Source: Nocardiopsaceae bacterium (GTDB taxonomy: Bacteria; Actinomycetota; Actinomycetes; Streptosporangiales; Streptosporangiaceae). Taken from it: a stretch of DNA of 9,458 nucleotides. Every line of letters begins with the position of its first letter. Position 1 is the first letter of the stretch. Under the pieces are notes generated by a model, which made no database searches, was not told the origin of the DNA, and saw only the letters and a program-made list of their open reading frames with translations. This document shows positions 4,917-9,458 of the stretch, one piece after another. A program made the position numbers and the translations under genes. The stretch lies in contig JAIRTY010000580.1 in the NCBI GenBank assembly GCA_031254715.1, positions 1 to 9,458 of the forward strand, written 5' to 3'.

Positions 4917-6855
4917 CGGGCCGCCAGGCCGGACGGCTCCGCCCCGCGAAGGCGTCGCCGATCTCGGCTGCCAGCGCCAGGTAGGCATCGGCGGTCACCC
5001 TGCCGAGCCGGCCCAGGTCCACCTCGGCGCCCTCGGCCAGGTGATCGTCGTAGGGGACCCGCTGCACGGCCCGGCACCGGGCAGCGAAGTGCTGTTCCAG
5101 CCGTACCAGGTCCACCGTGCTCTTGCCCTGCGGCCGGACCGCCGACAGCACCACGACCGCGCTGCGGACCAGGTGACCGTGACCGTGCGCGGTCAGCCAG
5201 TCGAGGGTGGCGCTGGCGCTCCTGGCGCCGTCCACCGACGGCGAGCTGATCAGGATGATCTGATCGGCCAGCCGCAGCACTCCGGCCATGGCCGAGTGCA
5301 GCAGCCCGGTCCCGCAGTCGGTGATGCACACCGAGTAGTACTGCGCCAGGACCTGGGCGACGGCCAGGTAGTCCTGCTCGCCGAAGGCGACCGACACCGT
5401 GGGGTCGCGGTCGGACGCGAGCACCTCGAGCCGGCTGGGCGCCTGCGTGGTGTAGGCGCGGACGTCGGCGTACCGGGTCACCTGGCCGCGCTCGTTCAGC
5501 AGGTCGCGAACGGTCGCCGAGGTCTCAAGCCGCAGCTTGTCGGAGAGCGTGCCCCGATCGGGGTTCGCATCCACGGCGATCACCCGGTCGCCCCGCAGCG
5601 ACGCCAGCGTCGCGCCCAGCCCCATCACGGTGGTGGTCTTGCCGACGCCGCCTTTCAGGCTCAGCACCGCGACCCGGTGGTGCCCGGCCGCAACCGGGGT
5701 GCAGGCCCGTGCCTCCAGTTCCTGCCGCTGCTGGGCAGCGGCTGACGGCGGGATCCGGATCAGGCCCCCGGTGGACCGGTGGACCACCCGGCGCCAGCCA
5801 TCGGCCGGGGCCGGGAAGCGGCCTGGGAGCAGCAGGTCGGCGGTGAGGCTGTCGGCCGTCTCACCGGGAGGTTCCGGCGCGCGCGACGGCGGGGGAAATT
5901 GGCGCGGCGGTTGCGGATAGGGCGGTTCCGGGCGGGGCCGTTCCGGGCGCGTCGGTTCCAGGCGCGTCGGTTCCAGGCGCGTCGGTTCCAGGCACGTCGG
6001 TTCCGGGCGCGTCGGTTCCGGGCGCGTCGGTTCCGGGCGCGTCGGGTCCGGGCGCGTCGGGTCCGGGCGCGGCGAGAAGAGCAACGCCGGCGCCGCAATC
6101 ACTCCCTGACCGTCGTGGCTCGCCGCCGCGCGGCTGTCTTCGGGCTGCTCCGCGGCCGCTGGCTCCCCGGCAGGGCCGGCCGGCTCCGGCCCACCTTCCG
6201 CCTCGGTACCACCTTCCGCCTCGGTACCACCTTCGGCCTGGGTACCCCCTTCGGCCTGGGTACCCCCTTCCGGCTCGGTACCGTCTTCCGGCTCAGCCCC
6301 GCCTTCCAACTCCGGCCCAGCTTCCGCTTCGGTCCTGTCTTCCGGCCCGGTCTCGTCTTCCGGCCCAGCCCAGTCCTCCGGCTCGGTGCCGCGTTCCCGC
6401 CGGCTGTCGCTTTCCGGCTCGGCCACGCTGGCGGGGCCGGCCGCGGCGGGTGCGGCCTGACCTGCAGGAACAGGGTCCACTGGGCCGACCCAGCCGCCCG
6501 GCGGGCCGTAGGCGTCAGCCGAGTCGTAGTCCTCCACCGCGTCGTAGTCGTCTGCCAGCCCGAACAGACTGGCCAGTGGGTGCACCTCCGGCCCGGGACC
6601 GTCCGCCCCAGGACCGTCCGCCACGGCCGGACCAGGTGCCCACCCCGTCCCCGGGTCCGGGGGCTGCGGTGATAACGAGATGCGCGGCGGCACCGGAGGT
6701 TCCCCGGCGCGCTGCCCGGACGGCTCCGGCGGTTGACCGGAAGTCTCCCCGGGCTGCTGGTCCGCCGGGAAGCCGAACACCCGGGGCAGGCCGGAGGATG
6801 GCCACCGGAACGTGCCTGCGTCATCCGGCTGCTCATGCTCGTCGTGATCAGCCAA
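4909..6855 (-). CDS. EspI-like protein: long disordered N-terminus plus MinD/ParA-type ATPase (648 aa)
   Basis: The C-terminal part (about 390-640) is a SIMIBI ATPase. It has the deviant Walker A motif KGGVGKT (401-407) in VAVLSLKGGVGKTTTV, the switch-I-like VIAVDANPDRGTLSDK with D429, and a Walker-B-like ITDCGT (D513). The wording is close to mycobacterial EspI, the ESX-1-linked ATPase, and to the related MinD-like proteins of other actinomycetes. EspI likewise has a proline-rich N-terminus. Residues 1-340 are low in complexity: Pro/Gly-rich at 1-95, acidic at 100-225 with five GGT[EQ][AP]E repeats, then TRPEP/TRLEP repeats at about 262-311. The start is a TTG (6855) with GAGGGG at 6863-6868, seven bases away; the next in-frame GTG (6780) has less support. 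A role in type VII secretion, cell polarity or partitioning is inference: no ESX genes are in the window. The membrane is a likely site of action, though no transmembrane helix is seen. Confidence 0.85.
   Translation of the reverse strand: MADHDEHEQPDDAGTFRWPSSGLPRVFGFPADQQPGETSGQPPEPSGQRAGEPPVPPRISLSPQPPDPGTGWAPGPAVADGPGADGPGPEVHPLASLFGLADDYDAVEDYDSADAYGPPGGWVGPVDPVPAGQAAPAAAGPASVAEPESDSRRERGTEPEDWAGPEDETGPEDRTEAEAGPELEGGAEPEDGTEPEGGTQAEGGTQAEGGTEAEGGTEAEGGPEPAGPAGEPAAAEQPEDSRAAASHDGQGVIAAPALLFSPRPDPTRPDPTRPEPTRPEPTRPEPTCLEPTRLEPTRLEPTRPERPRPEPPYPQPPRQFPPPSRAPEPPGETADSLTADLLLPGRFPAPADGWRRVVHRSTGGLIRIPPSAAAQQRQELEARACTPVAAGHHRVAVLSLKGGVGKTTTVMGLGATLASLRGDRVIAVDANPDRGTLSDKLRLETSATVRDLLNERGQVTRYADVRAYTTQAPSRLEVLASDRDPTVSVAFGEQDYLAVAQVLAQYYSVCITDCGTGLLHSAMAGVLRLADQIILISSPSVDGARSASATLDWLTAHGHGHLVRSAVVVLSAVRPQGKSTVDLVRLEQHFAARCRAVQRVPYDDHLAEGAEVDLGRLGRVTADAYLALAAEIGDAFAGRSRPAWRPAW
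5924..6073. repeat. Tandem array, ten 15-bp units, inside the espI-like gene
   Basis: Ten units of the form GGTTCCGGGCGCGTC (plus strand) follow each other without a gap. Variants change one or two positions in most units (for example AGGC for GGGC in three neighbours, GGGTCC for GGTTCC at the right end). Read on the minus strand each unit is five codons, mostly Thr-Arg-Pro/Leu-Glu/Asp-Pro. The period is a multiple of three, so gain or loss of units keeps the frame. Neighbouring units share the same variants, which points to recent local duplication. Confidence 0.9.
6194..6283. repeat. Tandem array, five 18-bp units, inside the espI-like gene
   Basis: Five adjoining units follow CCTTCCGCCTCGGTACCA or close variants, arranged as two identical, two identical (CCTTCGGCCTGGGTACCC) and one further variant. 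Weaker related copies continue to about 6360. On the minus strand each unit gives six codons, reading Gly-Gly-Thr-Glu/Gln-Ala/Pro-Glu. Each carries a GGTACC core. The paired identity of units suggests stepwise duplication. Confidence 0.85.
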
Positions 6856-6959
6856 GGCCGTTCCCCTCAGCTCGTCTCGGTAGCAGAATGGCGTGCCGGA
6901 AACCAGGAGGATCCCCGCTGACTGAGCCTAAGACACCCGACCAGGGCGGGACTGCCAGT

Positions 6960-6971
6960 GCGAAGTTTCGC
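6960..6971. promoter_or_regulatory. Near-palindrome GCGAA-GT-TTCGC upstream of the quinone oxidoreductase
   Basis: Five-base arms GCGAA and TTCGC flank two bases, 29 bases before the start of the oxidoreductase gene and just upstream of its ribosome binding site. It lies in the 145-base divergent gap between the espI-like gene and this gene, where an operator could act on either one. The short arms make chance occurrence possible. Confidence 0.3.
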
Positions 6972-7000
6972 CACCACCAGCAACCAGGAGGCATGCCCGC

Positions 7001-7978
7001 ATGCGCGCTGTGATCATCCCTTCTCCCGGCGGACCCGAAGTCCTGCGCCTGGCCGAGGTCCCGGACCCGGTGCCGGGCCCCGGCGAGGTACTGGTCGAGA
7101 TCGCAGCGGCCGGAGTCAACCGGGCCGACCTGCTGCAGCGTCAGGGCGCCTACCCTCCGCCGCCGGGCGCGCCCGAGTACCCGGGCCTGGAGTGCGCGGG
7201 CCGGATCACCGCACTCGGGCCCGGGGTGACCGGCTGGCAGGCCGGCGACCAGGTTTGTGCCCTGCTGGCGGGCGGCGGATACGCGGAGCAGGTCGCGGTG
7301 CCTGCGGGCCAGCTGCTGCCGCTGCCAGCCGGCCTGGAGCCGACGGAGGCCGCCGCGCTGCCGGAGGCGGCCTGCACCGTGCACTCGAACGTCTTCGCCC
7401 GGGCGGGCCTCGCCGCGGGCGAGACCCTGCTGGTGCACGGCGGGGCGAGCGGGATCGGCACGCTGGCGATCCAGCTCGCCCGGGCCCTCGGCGCCCGGGT
7501 GGCCTGCACCGCAGGGTCGCCGGCCAAGCTCGCCCGCTGCCGGGAGCTCGGTGCCGGCCTGGCGATCTCGTACCGGGACGAGGATTTCGCCGCCGCGGTG
7601 GCGGAGTTCACCGGCGGTCACGGCGCCGACGTGATCCTCGACATCATCGGCGGTCCTTACCTGCCGCGGAACGTGGCGACGCTGGCCACCGGCGGGCGGC
7701 TGGTGGTCATCGCGGTGCAGAGCGGCGGTAAGGGCGAGCTTGACCTCGGCCTGCTGATGGCGAAGCGGGCCAGCGTGCTCGCCTCCACGCTGCGCGGGCG
7801 GCCGCTGGCCGAGAAGGCTGCCATCGTCGACGCGGTCCGCGCCCAGGTGTGGCCGCTGGTCAGCGACGGTCAGGTGCGGCCGGTCATCCACCGTGTGCTG
7901 CCGATGGCCGAGGCCGCCGCCGCGCACCAGATCCTGACGGAGGGCAGCCACGTCGGCAAAGTGGTGCTGGTCAACTGA
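7001..7978 (+). CDS. NAD(P)H:quinone oxidoreductase, PIG3 (TP53I3-like) family of the zinc-free MDR superfamily (325 aa)
   Basis: This cytoplasmic medium-chain reductase transfers hydride from NADPH to quinones or similar acceptors. Two features are hallmarks of the PIG3 group: VNRADLLQRQGAYPPPPGAP (39-58) and the C-terminal LLMAKRASVLASTLRGR followed by EKAAI (251-275). The nucleotide site is VHGGASGIGTLAIQLA (145-160). No catalytic-zinc ligand set is seen, as expected for quinone oxidoreductases. The length matches the family (about 325). The ATG at 7001 has AGGAGG at 6986-6991 nine bases upstream; an ATG at 6993 is out of frame. The gene is divergent from the espI-like gene and lies 62 bases before bpa on the same strand. 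A hairpin sits in that gap, so co-transcription with bpa is uncertain. Physiological substrate is unknown. Confidence 0.93.
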   Translation: MRAVIIPSPGGPEVLRLAEVPDPVPGPGEVLVEIAAAGVNRADLLQRQGAYPPPPGAPEYPGLECAGRITALGPGVTGWQAGDQVCALLAGGGYAEQVAVPAGQLLPLPAGLEPTEAAALPEAACTVHSNVFARAGLAAGETLLVHGGASGIGTLAIQLARALGARVACTAGSPAKLARCRELGAGLAISYRDEDFAAAVAEFTGGHGADVILDIIGGPYLPRNVATLATGGRLVVIAVQSGGKGELDLGLLMAKRASVLASTLRGRPLAEKAAIVDAVRAQVWPLVSDGQVRPVIHRVLPMAEAAAAHQILTEGSHVGKVVLVN

Positions 7979-7990
7979 CCCGCACCCCGG

Positions 7991-8022
7991 CTTGGCAGGG
8001 CTGGTTCTGACGGCCTGCCAGG
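7991..8022. terminator. Inverted repeat TGGCAGG / CCTGCCA between the oxidoreductase gene and bpa
   Basis: TGGCAGG (7993-7999) pairs exactly with CCTGCCA (8014-8020). Adding C7991-G8022 and a T-G wobble makes nine pairs around a 14-base loop. It starts 13 bases past the oxidoreductase stop codon. It could end that transcript, or serve as a control site just upstream of bpa. No U-run follows. Confidence 0.4.
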
Positions 8023-8028
8023 AAGGGG

Positions 8029-8034
8029 CAGACT
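8029..8034 (+). promoter_or_regulatory. Possible -10 box for a leaderless bpa transcript
   Basis: CAGACT lies at positions -12 to -7 if the A of the bpa ATG (8041) is the first transcribed base. It matches the actinobacterial -10 pattern TAnnnT at the A and the final T but not at the first base. A good Shine-Dalgarno at normal spacing is lacking: GGAAGGGG (8021-8028) is 12 bases or more from the ATG. Leaderless transcripts are common in actinomycetes, so this is plausible but unproven. Confidence 0.3.
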
Positions 8035-8040
8035 AGTGAC

Positions 8041-8595
8041 ATGAGCGACCAGCCGAATCAGGAAGGCCAGCCCCCCGGCAGGATGGTCATTGTCGGCCCC
8101 GACGGCATGGCCTTCGGCGCTAGCCAGGAAGGCGGAGGCGGCGACCCCGGCAAAGAGCGTCCCGTGGTCGAGATGGTGGAACAGCCCGCCAAGGTGATGC
8201 GGATCGGCAGCATGATCCGCCAGCTGCTGGAAGAGGTACGGGCGGCACCGCTGGATGAGCAGAGCCGGGCCCGGCTCCGGGAGATCCACGCCAGCTCGGT
8301 GAAGGAACTTGAGGACGGCCTGGCCCCCGAACTGGTGGACGAACTCGAGCGGCTTTCGCTCCCGTTCACCGAGGACAACGTCCCCAGCGAAGCCGAGCTA
8401 CGGGTTGCCCAGGCGCAGCTTGTCGGCTGGCTGGAGGGCCTGTTCCACGGCATCCAGACGACCCTGTTCGCCCAGCAGATGGCGGCCCGAGCGCAACTGG
8501 AGCAGATGCGCCGGGCGCTGCCGCCGGGCGCCATGCCCGGTCCCGGCCAGGAAGACGGGCCGCAGCCGCCCCGCGCCTCCGGCCCTTACCTCTAG
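8041..8595 (+). CDS. bpa: Bacterial proteasome activator Bpa/PafE (DUF2587, 184 aa)
   Basis: Bpa is an ATP-independent ring-shaped cap that opens the 20S proteasome and feeds it unfolded proteins. The conserved helical core runs from about 42 to 160 and includes VVEMVEQPAKVMRIGSMIRQ (42-61), LPFTEDNVPSEAELRVAQAQLVGWLEGLFHGIQT (107-140) and FAQQMAARAQLEQMR (143-157). A flexible proline-rich tail ends in GPYL, the hydrophobic-Tyr-X type ending that docks into pockets of the proteasome alpha ring; the M. tuberculosis protein ends GQYL. The first 40 residues are disordered and variable apart from MVIVGPDGM. Length is close to the mycobacterial 174 residues. The ATG at 8041 is the only sensible start. 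It ends 55 bases from the convergent pheA. The proteasome subunit genes are not in this window. Confidence 0.95.
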   Translation: MSDQPNQEGQPPGRMVIVGPDGMAFGASQEGGGGDPGKERPVVEMVEQPAKVMRIGSMIRQLLEEVRAAPLDEQSRARLREIHASSVKELEDGLAPELVDELERLSLPFTEDNVPSEAELRVAQAQLVGWLEGLFHGIQTTLFAQQMAARAQLEQMRRALPPGAMPGPGQEDGPQPPRASGPYL

Positions 8596-8599
8596 CCCG

Positions 8600-8660
8600 C
8601 GCGGCGGGTCAGACCCGGCGGTCAGACCAGGTGGTCAGCCCGCGGCGGGGTCAGACCCGG
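8600..8660. repeat. Imperfect direct repeats with dyads between convergent bpa and pheA
   Basis: CGCGGCGGGTCAGACCCGG (8600-8618) returns at 8641-8660 with one extra G. Between them are a further GGTCAGACC (8620-8628) and GGTCAGCCC. Each main copy holds a dyad, GGTC-A-GACC, extended to CGGGTC-A-GACCCG in copy 1. The right copy covers the last two codons and stop of pheA. The region could form alternative hairpins that end both transcripts. Confidence 0.55.
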
Positions 8661-9458
8661 CCGTACCGCAGCCGGTTGAGCCAGGCTGAGGCCTCGGCGA
8701 ACTCGGAGTCGGAGGTGCCGGGCCTGACCTCGGTGCGCCCGCCGTCGTGCCGCGGGTAGCTGCCCAGGAACCGCACTTCCCGGCACACCCGGCGCAGGCC
8801 GATCAGGGCCTCACCGACCCTGGCCTCGTCCAGGTGGCCCTCGCAGTCGATGGAGAAGCAGTACCTGCCCAGGCCGTCACCGGTCGGGCGGGACTCGATG
8901 CGGGTCAGGTTGATGCCGCGCACCGCGAACTCGGTAAGCAGCTCCATCAGCGCGCCCGAGTGGTCGTGGCGCAGGAACGCCACCAGCGAGGTCCGGTCAG
9001 CCCCGGTCCGCGGCGGCACCGGGCCAGGCTGGCTCAGCACGACGAACCTGGTGACGGCGTCAGGAACGTCGCTGGTGTCGGCGGCGAGCACCGTCAGCCC
9101 GTACCGTTCCGCCGCGAACGCGCCCGCCAGCGCGGCGTCGATGTGGCCCTCAGCGACCTGCCGGGCCGCCTCGGCGTTGGAGGCGGCCGGCCGCCACTCG
9201 GCGTCGGGCAAATGCCCGGTGAGCCAGCGCCGGCACTGCGGCTGCGCCTGCGGGTGCCCCCCCACCGTCTTGACGTCGGCCAGCCCGGTCCCGGGCCGCG
9301 CCAGCAGCGCGAACGTCACCGGCAGCAGCACCTCGCCGCAGATGGTGAGGGACTGGCCGGTTGCCAGCTCGTCCAGGGTGGCGGTGACCGCGCCCTCCAC
9401 CGAGTTCTCGATCGGGACGATCCCCCGGTCCGCCGCCCCGGTGCGGACGGCGTCCAGG
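8651..9458 (-). CDS. pheA: Prephenate dehydratase PheA, 5' end outside the window
   Basis: PheA turns prephenate into phenylpyruvate, the step committed to phenylalanine. The frame is open to the window edge, giving 268 visible residues; some 40 N-terminal ones are missing. The visible part opens with LDAVRTGAADRG, then IVPIENSVEGAV (about 9421-9389), the conserved substrate-site block. DAVTRFVVL carries the TRF motif (9052-9044) whose Thr is catalytic in the family. The C-terminal ACT domain has HSGALMELL (GAL motif) and INLTRIESRPTG (ESRP motif), the two sites that bind phenylalanine for feedback inhibition. A 30-residue extension ends LNRLRYGRV. The stop codon (8651-8653) lies inside a direct repeat. 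The codon at 9400 is a GTG inside the conserved block and is not the start. The gene is convergent with bpa. Confidence 0.95.
   Translation of the reverse strand, partial: LDAVRTGAADRGIVPIENSVEGAVTATLDELATGQSLTICGEVLLPVTFALLARPGTGLADVKTVGGHPQAQPQCRRWLTGHLPDAEWRPAASNAEAARQVAEGHIDAALAGAFAAERYGLTVLAADTSDVPDAVTRFVVLSQPGPVPPRTGADRTSLVAFLRHDHSGALMELLTEFAVRGINLTRIESRPTGDGLGRYCFSIDCEGHLDEARVGEALIGLRRVCREVRFLGSYPRHDGGRTEVRPGTSDSEFAEASAWLNRLRYGRV

Noticed and set aside
3827..5329. Minus-strand 500-codon frame spanning ddl and the end of the espI-like gene
   Set aside because: It covers antisense of ddl and another frame of the ATPase gene. Composition is the Arg/Gly/Ala-rich kind seen in shadow frames of GC-rich genes, and there is no motif.
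4690..5745. Plus-strand 351-codon frame overlapping the ddl end and the ATPase gene
   Set aside because: Frame-shifted ddl followed by antisense of the ATPase domain; Gly/Arg/Pro-rich without motifs.
5779..6672. Plus-strand 297-codon frame with RARRFQARRF repeats, opposite the espI-like gene
   Set aside because: It is the antisense reading of the tandem arrays and low-complexity GC-rich codons. It has no conserved block or ribosome binding site, while the opposite strand has clear ATPase motifs in a frame running through.
6848..7951. Minus-strand 367-codon frame opposite the quinone oxidoreductase
   Set aside because: Mirror of a well-supported PIG3-family gene; long antisense frames are common at this GC content.
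1..9458. A new defence, secretion or biosynthetic system spanning the window
   Set aside because: The recognisable genes belong to unrelated housekeeping or accessory roles, with no nuclease, toxin-antitoxin, synthase or ESX core set and no operon tying them together.
1..9458. tRNA, rRNA, riboswitch, CRISPR array or insertion sequence
   Set aside because: I saw no cloverleaf, conserved RNA core, spaced repeats with spacers, or transposase with terminal repeats. The tandem arrays have no spacers and lie within a coding frame.

Overview
The window is GC-rich DNA with the codon use, GTG/TTG starts and gene set of a proteasome-bearing actinomycete (Actinomycetota). The strongest marker is bpa/pafE, a proteasome activator known only from this phylum. 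The EspI-like MinD-type ATPase and the high third-position GC agree. A Streptosporangiales-like or other filamentous lineage is plausible, but this is an inference and cannot be settled from one window.

Layout. Bases 1-282 hold the C-terminal end of a SAM-dependent methyltransferase whose start lies outside the window. Next, on the plus strand, come an unrecognised five-helix membrane protein (379-969) and a ten-helix EamA/DMT-family exporter (1005-1937). From 1938 to about 3260 the DNA is loosely packed and partly decayed. It holds a DUF2199 pseudogene on the minus strand (1985-2381) with an internal deletion that shifts the frame, a small four-cysteine zinc-ribbon protein (2563-2841, minus) and a possible 64-residue protein (2921-3115, minus). 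A Glyoxalase_6-type VOC protein (3260-3685, minus) is followed, on the opposite strand, by a short D-alanine--D-alanine ligase (3923-4876, plus).

The second half is compact. A 648-residue EspI-like protein (4909-6855, minus) has a long disordered N-terminus built partly from two DNA tandem arrays (10 x 15 bp and 5 x 18 bp) and a C-terminal deviant-Walker-A ATPase domain. Divergent from it is a PIG3-type NADPH:quinone oxidoreductase (7001-7978, plus), then the proteasome activator bpa (8041-8595, plus). Convergent with bpa is prephenate dehydratase pheA (8651 to the window end, minus, N-terminus missing).

How the genes work together. I see no single pathway. The genes serve separate housekeeping or accessory jobs: peptidoglycan precursor synthesis (Ddl), protein degradation (Bpa), phenylalanine synthesis (PheA), quinone reduction (PIG3) and export (DMT). 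Convergent pairs (ddl/espI-like and bpa/pheA) are separated by short GC-rich inverted or direct repeats that could end transcription from both sides.

I found no RNA gene, insertion sequence, CRISPR array or complete new defence or secretion system. The observations most worth following are the broken DUF2199 gene, the repeat-built EspI-like protein, the short ligase, the possible leaderless bpa start, and the repeat that contains the pheA stop codon.
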